Shown: positions 17,345-25,444 of the stretch, one piece after another
Layout of the letters: every line of letters starts with the position of its first letter
Position numbering within the stretch: the first letter of the stretch is position 1
NCBI GenBank assembly: GCA_963821235.1
Contig: CAWGCS010000002.1
Span: 62,001 to 126,000 of the forward strand
Length of the DNA stretch: 64,000 nucleotides
Source of the DNA: CTSoil-043 sp963821235
Lineage (GTDB): Bacteria; Chloroflexota; Limnocylindria; Limnocylindrales; CSP1-4
Direction of reading: 5' to 3'
Program-made: the position numbers and the translations under genes
The notes under the pieces: model-generated
Told to the model about the DNA's origin: nothing
Seen by the model: only the letters and a program-made list of their open reading frames with translations
The model's database searches: none

Positions 17345-18145
17345 ATGACCGTTCCGCCGCTGCTGGATCGAGGCGCCGCGGCACGACCCGCCACCCGCGA
17401 TGCCCTCGCGCGCTATGCCGGATCGCTCGACGGGCGCGTCGCCCTCGTCACCGGCGCCGGCACCGGCATCGGTCGCGCGACGTCCCTCGCCCTCGCCGCG
17501 GCCGGGGCACAGGTCGCGCTCCTCGGCCGGCGACGGGAGCCACTGGACGAGGTCGCGGCGGCCATCGACGGCCTGGGCGGGCGGGCGCTGGCCTGTCCTG
17601 TCGACGTGACCGACGCGGCCGCGGTCGAGGCCGCCGCGCGAGGAGCGGCGAAGGCGCTCGGGACGATCGACGTCGCCGTGGCGGCGGCCGGGGTCAACGC
17701 CTGGGCCGACATCGGCGAGCTCGATCCGGCCAGCCTCCGGGCGGCCCTGGCGACGAACGTGGAGGGCGTGGCCAACGTGGTCCGCGCCGTGCTCCCCGGG
17801 ATGCGCGCCGCCGGGCGCGGCAAGCTCGTGGTCGTCGCGTCGGACAACGGGCGGCGCCCCGAAGCCGGCGGCGCGGGCTACGTCGCCAGCAAGTTCGGGG
17901 CGGTTGGTCTGGCGCTCTCGATCTCGCAGGAGCTGCAGGCGGCCGGGATCGGCGTCCACGTCGTCGAGCCGGGCTGCGTGGACACGCCCTGGTACCCCTC
18001 CGCCGAGGACGCTCCCCGGGAGCGGATGCTCCATCCGGACGACGTCGCCCTCGCTGTCCTCTTCCTGGCCACGCTGCCGGAGCACGTCGTCCTCGAGGAG
18101 CTTCTCCTCGTCCCGCGCGACCTGCTGGTGCACCCATGGGCGTGA
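17345..18145 (+). CDS. Short-chain dehydrogenase/reductase
   Basis: 266 aa from ATG 17345, behind GGGAGGAGG. Classical SDR: the cofactor loop TGAGTGIG is near residue 38, the catalytic Ser is in VVVASDNG, and YVASK provides the Tyr and Lys. After the cofactor loop, LLGRRREPLDE suggests NADP(H) preference because of the arginines. First gene of the rightward sugar operon; its last 10 nt overlap the GH4 gene. It probably oxidises or reduces a sugar or sugar acid of the same pathway; substrate unknown. Confidence 0.85.
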   Translation: MTVPPLLDRGAAARPATRDALARYAGSLDGRVALVTGAGTGIGRATSLALAAAGAQVALLGRRREPLDEVAAAIDGLGGRALACPVDVTDAAAVEAAARGAAKALGTIDVAVAAAGVNAWADIGELDPASLRAALATNVEGVANVVRAVLPGMRAAGRGKLVVVASDNGRRPEAGGAGYVASKFGAVGLALSISQELQAAGIGVHVVEPGCVDTPWYPSAEDAPRERMLHPDDVALAVLFLATLPEHVVLEELLLVPRDLLVHPWA

Positions 18146-19407
18146 AGGTCACCGTCGTCGGTGGTGCCAGCACGTACACGCCGGAGCTCGTGGAGGGGTT
18201 CGTCGCGCGGGCGGATCGCGTGCCCGTCGACGAGCTCGTCCTCCTCGACCCGGATGCGGAGCGCCTGGCCATCGTCGGAGGCCTCGCCGGCCGGATCCTG
18301 GCCCGGCGAGGCTGGCCCGGGCGGCTCGTGGAGACCGGCGACCGCGCCGCCGCCCTCGATGGAGCCGCGTTCGTCATCCTCCAGCTGCGCGTGGGTGGAC
18401 AGGCGGCGCGCTTCCTCGACGAGACGATCCCGCCGCGGTTCGGCTGCGTCGGCCAGGAGACGACGGGCCCGGGGGGCTTCGCCAAGGCCCTGCGGACCGT
18501 CCCGCTCGTGCTCGAGATCGCGGAGGAGGCCGCCCGCCGCGGCGCGCCCGGCGCCTGGCTCGTCGACTTCACCAACCCGGTCGGCATCGTCACGCAGTCG
18601 CTCCTCGACCAGGGCCATCGCGCGATCGGCCTGTGCAACGTCGCCATCGGCTTCCAGCGTCGCTTCGCCGCTCACTTCGGCGTCGTCCCCGAGCGGATCG
18701 AGCTCGAGCACGTCGGGCTCAACCACCTCACCTGGGAGCGCGCGATCCGGGTCGACGGCGTCGACCGCCTCCCGGAGCTGCTCGCCGGCGCCGGTCCATT
18801 CCTCGCCGACGAGGTCGACCTCCCCATCGAGCTCATCCGCGCCCTGGGGGCGATCCCCTCCTACTACCTTCGCTACTACTACGCGACCCAGGCGGTCGTG
18901 CGAGAGCAGCGGACCGCGCCCATCAGGGCGGAGGAGGTGATGGAGATCGAGCGTGGCCTCCTCGATCTCTACCGTGACCCGACGCTCGACACGAAGCCGG
19001 CGCTGCTGGAGGAGCGCGGTGGCGCCTTCTACAGCGAGGCGGCGGCCCAGCTCATCGCGTCGCTCCACGCCGGGACCGGCGACGTCCAGGTCGTGGACAC
19101 CAGGAACGACGGCGCGCTGCCGGACCTTCCGGCCGGGGCCGTGGTGGAGATCCCGTCCCGCATCGACCGGGAGGGCGCCCACCCGCTCCCGCTGGCGCCG
19201 CTCGCCCCCGAGCTGCGTGGCCTCGTCGAGCACGCTCGGGCCTACGAGGAGCTGGCGGTCGCGGCAGCCATCTCCGGCGACCGGCGGGTCGCGCTCCGGG
19301 CGCTCGTCGCGAACCCGCTCGTGCCCGACTTCGCGACCGCCCGCGACCTCCTGGCCGCGCTGCTCGAGGCGAACCGCGTGCACCTGCCGCGGTTCTTCGC
19401 GCGATGA
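18136..19407 (+). CDS. GH4 family 6-phospho-beta-glucosidase
   Basis: 423 aa. The N-terminal NAD-binding motif VTVVGGASTYTPEL, the stretch LRVGGQAARFLDETIPP and GQETTGPGG are hallmarks of the LicH/BglT branch of GH4. This branch cleaves 6-phospho-beta-glucosides by an NAD- and Mn-dependent redox elimination. The metal ligands are the Cys in LCNVAIGF and the His in GLNHL. At the usual CNxP position the proline is Ala here. It needs a phosphorylated disaccharide, normally made by a PTS, but none is encoded nearby; the adjacent ROK kinase could supply it. It overlaps the SDR gene by 10 nt and the kinase gene by 4 nt. Confidence 0.9.
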   Translation: MGVKVTVVGGASTYTPELVEGFVARADRVPVDELVLLDPDAERLAIVGGLAGRILARRGWPGRLVETGDRAAALDGAAFVILQLRVGGQAARFLDETIPPRFGCVGQETTGPGGFAKALRTVPLVLEIAEEAARRGAPGAWLVDFTNPVGIVTQSLLDQGHRAIGLCNVAIGFQRRFAAHFGVVPERIELEHVGLNHLTWERAIRVDGVDRLPELLAGAGPFLADEVDLPIELIRALGAIPSYYLRYYYATQAVVREQRTAPIRAEEVMEIERGLLDLYRDPTLDTKPALLEERGGAFYSEAAAQLIASLHAGTGDVQVVDTRNDGALPDLPAGAVVEIPSRIDREGAHPLPLAPLAPELRGLVEHARAYEELAVAAAISGDRRVALRALVANPLVPDFATARDLLAALLEANRVHLPRFFAR

Positions 19408-20387
19408 CCCTGCCGGCCGACCGCTCCGCCGGCCACGCCCCGAGCGTGTCGAGCCCGGTGGCGGTCGTCCTCGGCGTGGACCTCGGCGGAACGAAGCTGC
19501 GCGCCGCCCTCGCCGAGATCGGCGGCACGATCCTCGCCGAGCTCGTCGAGCCGACCGCCCGGGGATCCGGCGAGGAGATCGTCGCCCAGGTCGCGGCGGC
19601 CCTCGAGACCCTCGCGGCCCGGGCCGGAGCGGCAACCACGGCCGTGCGGGCCGCGGGGCTCGGCCTTCCCCTCGCGGTGGACCCCGGGACCGGCGAGAGC
19701 TGGTCGCTCCACAACGTGCCCGGGCTCGGCCCGATCGACGCGAAGGCCGCCTTCCGGCAGGCTCTCGGCATCCCCGTCGCCCTCGACAACGACGGCAACT
19801 GCGCCGCGCTGGGTGAAGGCCGGGCCGGAGCGGCGATCGGCGTCGCCGACTACGCCGTCCTCGTGATCGGGACCGGGATCGGAAGCGGGATCGTGTCGGG
19901 CGGCCGGCTGCTGACGGGCGCCCACGGCGGCGCGGGAGAGATCGCCTTCCTGCCGCTCGGCACCGACCCCTGGGACGAGCGGAACCGGGTGCTGGGTGCC
20001 TACGAGACGGCGGTTGCCGGACCGGCGGTCCGGGCGCGGCTGGCGGCCGCGCGGGGGGGCGGGGAGGGGACGGCCCTCGCCGCCGCGGACGGGCTGGCAT
20101 CCGTGGCGGCCGCGGCGGCCGCGGGGGACGCGGCTGCCGGCCGGCTCCTGGACGAGGAGGCGCGGTACGTCGCCCTGGGCATCGCCGCGATCTGCGCGGT
20201 CACCGATCCGCAGCTGGTCGTCCTGTCCGGTGGCGTCGGCGCGCTCCCCGCCCTGCTGGCGCCGGTCCGGGCGCACGTGGCGACCCTCGCGGCGCGACCG
20301 CCGCGCGTGGTCACGAGCCCGCTCGGCGATCGCGCTCCGCTCGTCGGCGCCATCGGTCTCGCCGTCGATCTCGCCCGCGCGACCTGA
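19404..20387 (+). CDS. ROK family sugar kinase without the zinc motif
   Basis: 327 aa, ATGA overlap with the GH4 gene. The nucleotide loop VLGVDLGGTKLRAAL, the catalytic Asp in DNDGNCAALGE and GTGIGSGIV are typical ROK kinase features. The zinc-binding CxCGxxGC motif that normally follows GAHGGAGEI is absent; the segment reads GTDPWDERN with no cysteines. Candidate reactions are phosphorylation of glucose, of an amino sugar, or of an intact beta-disaccharide like BglK. The last would fit GH4 next door. Substrate cannot be read from sequence. Confidence 0.8.
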   Translation: MTLPADRSAGHAPSVSSPVAVVLGVDLGGTKLRAALAEIGGTILAELVEPTARGSGEEIVAQVAAALETLAARAGAATTAVRAAGLGLPLAVDPGTGESWSLHNVPGLGPIDAKAAFRQALGIPVALDNDGNCAALGEGRAGAAIGVADYAVLVIGTGIGSGIVSGGRLLTGAHGGAGEIAFLPLGTDPWDERNRVLGAYETAVAGPAVRARLAAARGGGEGTALAAADGLASVAAAAAAGDAAAGRLLDEEARYVALGIAAICAVTDPQLVVLSGGVGALPALLAPVRAHVATLAARPPRVVTSPLGDRAPLVGAIGLAVDLARAT

Positions 20388-20416
20388 CCGCGACCCGACC
20401 GGGCGATCCCCAGGCC

Positions 20417-21151
20417 TCAGGCCCGCCGGGCGAGCACCCGCCAGGTGACGAAGAAGCTGCCGAGGGCCCAGGTGCCGAGGACGGCGAACGCGCCGGCCGT
20501 GAGGGGGAAGGTGCCCGGCGCGAGCGCGCCGCGCATCACCTCGCCCATGGCCTGGATCGGCAGGACCCGATGCAGGGCGGCCAGCCACTCGGGGAGCCGC
20601 TCGGCCGGGAAGTTGAGCGGGCTGAACATGAAGACGAGGACGACCAGCACCTGGGTCAGGAGCTGGGCCATCAGGGGCGGCAGGATCGAGGCCATCGCGT
20701 AGCCGACCGAGGCGGCCGTGAAGACCACGAGCAGGACCGCCGGGACGACGGCCGGGGTGACCTCGAGGGGGAGGCCGAAGCGGAGGGTCGCGACGCCCAC
20801 CCCGAAGATCACACCGGGCACCACGATGGCCAGCTGGACGGTGAGGTCCGACAGGAGGTAGATCACCCGTGGGATCGGCAGCGAGCGCATGTAGTCGAGG
20901 GTCCCCTCCGTCCGCGCCTGGGCGACCTGCTGCGGCACCGCCACGAGGCCCATCGTGATGAGGGTGATGGAGGGCGCGCCGGTGGCGAGGAAGAGGATCG
21001 TCGTCCGGTCCAGCTGCGGGAAGAGCATCGGGTAGCCGATGACGATCCCCAGGGAGAAGAGGCCCTGGATGACGACCGCGAACGGGATGAACGTCTTCTG
21101 GCGGAGGGCCTGCCAGCGGATGAGCAGGAGGTAGCTACGCAGCGTGGGCAC
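20417..21151 (-). CDS. ABC-2 type exporter permease
   Basis: 244 aa with about six hydrophobic helices in the ABC-2/NodJ-like pattern (QQVAQARTEGTLDYMRSLPI, then FMFSPLNFPAERLPEWL). GTG start lies 17 nt inside the end of the ATPase gene, so the two are co-translated. It forms the membrane channel of a drug or lipid efflux pump under control of the divergent TetR regulator. Converges with the ROK kinase gene, with 29 bp between. Confidence 0.88.
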   Translation of the reverse strand: MPTLRSYLLLIRWQALRQKTFIPFAVVIQGLFSLGIVIGYPMLFPQLDRTTILFLATGAPSITLITMGLVAVPQQVAQARTEGTLDYMRSLPIPRVIYLLSDLTVQLAIVVPGVIFGVGVATLRFGLPLEVTPAVVPAVLLVVFTAASVGYAMASILPPLMAQLLTQVLVVLVFMFSPLNFPAERLPEWLAALHRVLPIQAMGEVMRGALAPGTFPLTAGAFAVLGTWALGSFFVTWRVLARRA

Positions 21152-22124
21152 CGGCGGGCTCCTTTCGTGGGGCCGCGACGGGCGCCTCCCCGTTGCCGTT
21201 GGCGAGGGCGTCGGCCCGGCCGACGAGCTCGACGTAGACGTCCTCGAGGGTCGCCGGCCCGAGGTGGTACTCCTCGACCGACCCGGTCCCCTTGAAGGTT
21301 TCGACCCAGCGGACGGCGTCGGCCGCCGCGGCGGCGGGGACGGTCACGAGGTGGCGCTGGCCCGTCCCCACCGTGCGGAGGACGAAGGCGGGCAGCTCGG
21401 GCAGCGCGGCCCCCGGCTCCAGGACGACCTCGAGGCGCAGGTCGTTCGCGACCCGCTCCTTGAGCTGGGCCGGCGTGCCGGTCTCGATGACCCGGCCGTG
21501 GTCGAGGATCGCGAGGCGGCTGACCGACCGCTCGGCCTCGACGACGTTGTGGGTCACGAGCAGGACGGCGGCGCCCTCCTCGCCGAGGGCCCGGACCTGG
21601 GCCCACAGGAGGCGCCGGCGGACAGGATCCACATCGTTCGTCGGCTCGTCGAGGACGACGAGACGACCTGGCGCGACGGCGGCCATCGCGAACGAGACGA
21701 GGCGCTTGACGCCGCCCGAGAGCTTGCTCCCGTCGGTGTTCATCCACTCGCCGATGTCGAGGGCGTCGGCGAGGGCCGCACCGCGGGTCCGGACGTCGGC
21801 TGCCCTCCCGCCCCGGATGCGTCCGACGAGGCCGATCGCCTGGCGCGGCGTCAGGCCATCGAGCGGGATCTGCGCCTGGGGCTGGATCGAGCAGGCCCGG
21901 CGGGCGAACGCCGGGTCGGCGACCACGTCCCGGTCGGCGAGCACGATGGCGCCGGCGTCAGGCTTCAGGAGGCCGACCACCTGGTTGACGAGGGTGGTCT
22001 TGCCGGCGCCGTTGTGGCCGAGGAGCCCGTAGACCTCGCCGGCCTCGACGGCGAGGTCCACGCCGTCATTGGCCCGGGCTCCCTTCCGGTAGGTCTTGGT
22101 GAGGCCGGAGATCTCGAGGAGCAT
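21135..22124 (-). CDS. ABC exporter ATP-binding protein
   Basis: 329 aa. Walker A is GHNGAGKTT, the signature region is LSGGVKRL, Walker B is LVVLDEPTNDVDP and the switch His is in VTHN. About 90 residues follow the nucleotide-binding domain, as in DrrA/CcmA-like drug exporters. Start chosen at ATG 22124, close to the operator array; longer in-frame extensions run antisense through the TetR gene. Partner of the downstream permease. Confidence 0.9.
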   Translation of the reverse strand: MLLEISGLTKTYRKGARANDGVDLAVEAGEVYGLLGHNGAGKTTLVNQVVGLLKPDAGAIVLADRDVVADPAFARRACSIQPQAQIPLDGLTPRQAIGLVGRIRGGRAADVRTRGAALADALDIGEWMNTDGSKLSGGVKRLVSFAMAAVAPGRLVVLDEPTNDVDPVRRRLLWAQVRALGEEGAAVLLVTHNVVEAERSVSRLAILDHGRVIETGTPAQLKERVANDLRLEVVLEPGAALPELPAFVLRTVGTGQRHLVTVPAAAAADAVRWVETFKGTGSVEEYHLGPATLEDVYVELVGRADALANGNGEAPVAAPRKEPAGAHAA

Positions 22125-22158
22125 CGCTGGTGGTTCCCTTGTCCGTCGGGATGACTGG

Positions 22159-22226
22159 ATACCCTTCAGTATGCACATACTCTCAGGTATGTCAATACTT
22201 TCAGGGATCTTGATACCGCGTGGTAT
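22159..22226. promoter_or_regulatory. Array of four TetR-type operators at exact 18-bp spacing
   Basis: Four 14-bp imperfect palindromes of form ATACy-N4-rGTAT begin at 22159, 22177, 22195 and 22213. Their sequences are ATACCCTTCAGTAT, ATACTCTCAGGTAT, ATACTTTCAGGGAT and ATACCGCGTGGTAT; the last has perfect 5-bp arms. They fill the gap between the exporter and its divergent regulator, and the fourth overlaps the presumed -10 of the regulator gene. This indicates cooperative binding of TetR dimers repressing both directions. Confidence 0.8.
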
Positions 22227-22229
22227 GCT
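22224..22229 (+). promoter_or_regulatory. -10 element of the TetR gene (leaderless)
   Basis: TATGCT lies 6 nt before the ATG at 22236 and shares three bases with the fourth operator, so regulator binding would block its own transcription. No Shine-Dalgarno sequence precedes the start. Confidence 0.45.
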
Positions 22230-22235
22230 CGATCC

Positions 22236-22880
22236 ATGGAGACCGCCCAGGCGCCCGGCCGCCTCACCCGCGACGAACGGCGGGCCCAGACCCGCGAGCG
22301 CCTGCTGGATGCCGCTGCGGAGGTCTTCAACCGGCTCGGCTACCACGGCGCCTCGCTCGAGGCGGTCGCCGAGGCGGCCGGCTACACGAAGGGCGCCGTC
22401 TACTCGAACTTCGCCTCGAAGACGGAGCTCTTCCTGGCCCTGGCCGAGCGGCGCGGCGTGGCCGCCAACCTCGACGCCCAGCGCGAGCAGTTCATCGCCA
22501 CACCGCTGGCGGACTTCATCGACGGGATGGGCGAACTGCTCCGGGCGCAGGCAGCGAGGGACGAGACGTGGGACGTCCTCACGATCGAGGTCTGGCTGGC
22601 CGCCATGCGGGACCCGGCGCTGCGCACCATCATGGCCCACGACTACCGGGAGATGCGGGCGGAGTTCGGGCCGATCGTCGCCGCCAAGCTGGCCGAGGAG
22701 GGGATCGAGACGCCCTTCAGCGGGACCGAGCTGGGCACCCTCGTCTCCGCCCTCGGCTCCGGACTCATCCTCCAGTACTACCTGGAGCCCGAGGCCGTGG
22801 ACCCGGACCTCCTGGCGAGGGCGCTCCGGCGGCTGCTGGGCCTCTCGCCGCGCGACGCCGGCGAGGCTGGCAAGCCCTAG
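22236..22880 (+). CDS. TetR family transcriptional regulator
   Basis: 214 aa. The N-terminal helix-turn-helix is clear: RAQTRERLLDAAAEVFNRLG, then SLEAVAEAAGYTKGAVYSNF and ASKTELFLAL. The rest is an all-helical ligand and dimer domain. It is divergent from the ABC-2 exporter and separated from it only by the operator array, so it most likely represses the pump and itself, released by a substrate of the pump. Ligand unknown. Confidence 0.92.
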   Translation: METAQAPGRLTRDERRAQTRERLLDAAAEVFNRLGYHGASLEAVAEAAGYTKGAVYSNFASKTELFLALAERRGVAANLDAQREQFIATPLADFIDGMGELLRAQAARDETWDVLTIEVWLAAMRDPALRTIMAHDYREMRAEFGPIVAAKLAEEGIETPFSGTELGTLVSALGSGLILQYYLEPEAVDPDLLARALRRLLGLSPRDAGEAGKP

Positions 22881-22886
22881 CGTTCA

Positions 22887-22915
22887 GAGGCGACCGGCAT
22901 CGGTTCGCACGCCTC
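22887..22915 (+). terminator. Nested stem-loop after the TetR gene
   Basis: GAGGCG (22887-22892) pairs with CGCCTC (22910-22915) around an inner ACCG-GCAT-CGGT hairpin. It starts 6 nt after the stop codon. No T-tract, so only a tentative terminator. Confidence 0.3.
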
Positions 22916-22971
22916 GCGCGACCAATGGGCGCGTGATTCGCACGAGATGGGCCACGGGAGCGCGAATGTCG

Positions 22972-23001
22972 TTGACACGATCTCGGGTGCCGTGGCACCA
23001 T
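22972..23001 (+). promoter_or_regulatory. Promoter of the aminotransferase/IclR operon
   Basis: A perfect TTGACA at 22972-22977 is followed after 18 bp by CACCAT at 22996-23001. The leader to the ATG at 23120 is about 110 nt and ends in GGAGGA. The -10 is weak but keeps the A and the final AT. Confidence 0.45.
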
Positions 23002-23119
23002 CCGGGCCGTCACCCGTTCCGCGGCCCGGAACAGCACCCCAGCTCGTCGTCCCGGGTTGGGGGTCGCCCCGCGCCCGCGGCCGCGACCGACCGACGACGA
23101 GCCGAGCCACGGAGGAACC

Positions 23120-24484
23120 ATGGCCCCAGATCCTGCGGCCCCCCCGGCAATCAAGCGCGACGCGCAGCTGGCGATGTACCGGCGGGCCCGCAAGACCCTC
23201 CCCGGCGGGGCCAACTCGAACTTCCGCGCCTGGGGCGAGGACACGATCTACGTCGACCGGGGCAAGGGCGGCCGCGTCTGGGACCTCGACGGCAACGAGT
23301 ACGTCGACCTTCGCATGGGCTACGGGCCGGTGATCCTCGGCCACGGCGACGACCGCGTCGACGACCACGTGAACGAGCGGATGCGCCGCGGCGTGAGCTT
23401 CTCGCTCACCTCCGAGGACGAGGTCCGGGCGATGGAGCTCCTCTGCGAGCTCACGGGCTGGGTCGACATGGCCCGCATGACGGTCTCCGGGACGGAGGCC
23501 ACGATGCACGCCATGCGCGTCGCCCGGGCCTACACGGGCCGCGACAAGATCGTCAAGTTCGAAGGCCAGTACCACGGCGTCCACGACTACGCCCTCATCT
23601 CGGTGTTGCCGAACGAGATGGCCGACCTCGGCGACGCCGACAACCCGGTCGGGCTGGCCTGGGGCCGCGGCATCCCGGCGCCGGTCGCCCAGACGATCAT
23701 CCCGGCCCGCTACAACAACCTGGAGCAGCTGCGGCGACTCTTCGAGCGCCAGGGCCACGAGATCGCCGCGATCATCGTCGAGCCGGTCCTCGGCAACGCC
23801 CAGGGGATCATGCCCCGGCCCGGGTTCCACCAGGGGATGCGGGCCCTGACCGAGGAGTTCGGGATCCTCCTCATCTTCGACGAGGTCAAGACCGGCTTCC
23901 GCTTCGGGCGCGGCGGCGCGGCGGAGTACTTCGGGATCCGGCCCGACCTGGCGACCTACGCCAAGGCGATGGGCAACGGCTATCCCGCCGCGGCCTTCGG
24001 CGGCCGGCGGGAGATCATGGAGATGCTCCCGTCCAAGGTCAGCCACGGCGGCACGTATGCCGGCAACCGGATCGCCGCGGCCGCAGCCACGAAGACGCTG
24101 GAGATCATCCGCGACACGCCGGCCCTCGAGACCATCAAGGCGACCGGCGAGCGGATCCAGGCCGGTCTCCGCCAGGTGCTCGACGCCAAGGGCCTCGCCT
24201 ACCAGCTCACGGGTCACCCCTCGATGTTCGGGATCATGTTCACCGACCGGATCCCCAGCGAGTACCGCGACTGGGCGACCACGGATCACGAGCTCTACGA
24301 TGCGATCGCGGTCGGGATGCACGCGCGCGGGGCGATGCCCGAGCCGGACAGCCGCGAGCCGTGGTTCGTCTGCGAGGCCCACGCCGAAGGCGACATCGTG
24401 GACCGGGTCGTCTCGGTCTTCGCCGACTCCTTCCACGCCGCGCTCGAGGCCAGGGCGCGAGCGACCGCCCCGGCGGGCCGCTGA
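23120..24484 (+). CDS. Class III aminotransferase, glutamate-1-semialdehyde aminomutase-like
   Basis: 454 aa, start fixed by GGAGGA 3 nt upstream. KTLPGGANSNFR at the N-terminus, VSGTEATMHAMRVARAYTGR (phosphate pocket), IFDEVKTGFR (PLP ring Asp) and YAKAMGNGYP with the Schiff-base Lys match the HemL-like branch of class III PLP enzymes. Gene order argues against a haem role: no other tetrapyrrole genes are near, and an IclR regulator follows one base after the stop. A catabolic amino-acid or amine transaminase/mutase is equally likely. Confidence 0.8.
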   Translation: MAPDPAAPPAIKRDAQLAMYRRARKTLPGGANSNFRAWGEDTIYVDRGKGGRVWDLDGNEYVDLRMGYGPVILGHGDDRVDDHVNERMRRGVSFSLTSEDEVRAMELLCELTGWVDMARMTVSGTEATMHAMRVARAYTGRDKIVKFEGQYHGVHDYALISVLPNEMADLGDADNPVGLAWGRGIPAPVAQTIIPARYNNLEQLRRLFERQGHEIAAIIVEPVLGNAQGIMPRPGFHQGMRALTEEFGILLIFDEVKTGFRFGRGGAAEYFGIRPDLATYAKAMGNGYPAAAFGGRREIMEMLPSKVSHGGTYAGNRIAAAAATKTLEIIRDTPALETIKATGERIQAGLRQVLDAKGLAYQLTGHPSMFGIMFTDRIPSEYRDWATTDHELYDAIAVGMHARGAMPEPDSREPWFVCEAHAEGDIVDRVVSVFADSFHAALEARARATAPAGR

Positions 24485-24485
24485 G

Positions 24486-25391
24486 ATGGCGATCGACCTG
24501 ACGCCCGGAGCTCGCCCGGGGCCGGCGATCCCGCCGCCGGCCCCGGCGGCGGGATCGCTGACCACGCCGCCCGCCATTCCCCCTGCGCCGCTGCGCGACG
24601 CGGTCCCGGCCGCCGAGCGCAACCTGCTCGACGGCAACGCCGTCCGCTCCGTCGACCGGGCCGCGGCTCTTCTCCTGGCTCTCGGCGAGTCCGCCGCCGA
24701 GGCCGGCGTCACCGAGCTCGCCCGGCGCCTCGGCCTCCACAAGAGCACCGCCTCCCGCCTCCTCGCGACGCTCCAGCGACGCGGCCTCGTCGAGCAGGAC
24801 GAGGAGACCGGCAAGTACCGCCTGGGGCTCGCCGTCATCCGCCTCGCCGAGCGAGCCGAGCAGACGCTCGACCTGCGGGGGATCGCCATGCCCGAGCTCG
24901 AGCGGCTCGCCCGGGCCACCCGGGAGACGGTGTCGCTGGGGGTCGTCCAGGGCGACGCGTACCTGACGCTCGCCCAGGCCGACGGGCCCAACATGGTCGC
25001 CTGCCCGGACTGGACGGGCCGCACGACGCCGCTCCACTGCGTCGCCTCGGGCAAGGTCGTCCTGGCGACGATGGCCGAGCGCGACGTCCTGCGGATCGCC
25101 CGGCCGGGCCTCGCCGCCCGCACGGAGCGGACGATCACCCGGCTGGAGAAGCTGATGGAGGAGCTGGCCCGCGTCCGCCGGCGGGGCTACGCGACGGCGT
25201 TCGGCGAGTGGATCGAGGGCACGAACGGGATCGCCGTCCCCGTCGCCGACGCGCGGGGACGGGTGGCCGCCTCCATCGCCGTCTGGGGTCCCGCGTACCG
25301 GGTCACGCCGGCCCGGATCGCGGAGATCGTCACGCTCGCCCGGGCGACGTCCGCCGCGATCACCGCCCGGCTCGGCGGGGCGGCCGCCTGA
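24486..25391 (+). CDS. IclR family transcriptional regulator
   Basis: 301 aa. After a Pro/Ala-rich N-terminus of about 45 residues comes the winged helix (AGVTELARRLGLHKSTASRL, LATLQRRGLVEQD), then the IclR effector domain (HCVASGKVVLA, RRRGYATAFGEWIEGTNGIA). The start codon lies one base after the aminotransferase stop, so the two form an operon and it probably controls this operon in response to its substrate. Confidence 0.9.
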   Translation: MAIDLTPGARPGPAIPPPAPAAGSLTTPPAIPPAPLRDAVPAAERNLLDGNAVRSVDRAAALLLALGESAAEAGVTELARRLGLHKSTASRLLATLQRRGLVEQDEETGKYRLGLAVIRLAERAEQTLDLRGIAMPELERLARATRETVSLGVVQGDAYLTLAQADGPNMVACPDWTGRTTPLHCVASGKVVLATMAERDVLRIARPGLAARTERTITRLEKLMEELARVRRRGYATAFGEWIEGTNGIAVPVADARGRVAASIAVWGPAYRVTPARIAEIVTLARATSAAITARLGGAAA

Positions 25392-25432
25392 GGGCTCGCG
25401 CCCGACCCGCCCTGTGGCGCCGCGCCCGGCGC

Positions 25433-25438
25433 TAGGCT
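25433..25438 (+). promoter_or_regulatory. -10 element of the MscS gene (leaderless)
   Basis: TAGGCT lies 6 nt before the GTG at 25445, with no ribosome binding site in between. Confidence 0.4.
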
Positions 25439-25444
25439 TACGCG

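Noticed and set aside
14672..18133. A 1153-codon reading continuing upstream from the deacetylase-like gene through the regulator
   Set aside because: The part beyond 16384 is antisense or out of frame with the GntR and SDR genes and has no domain content; ATG 16384 in a 4-nt overlap is the better start.
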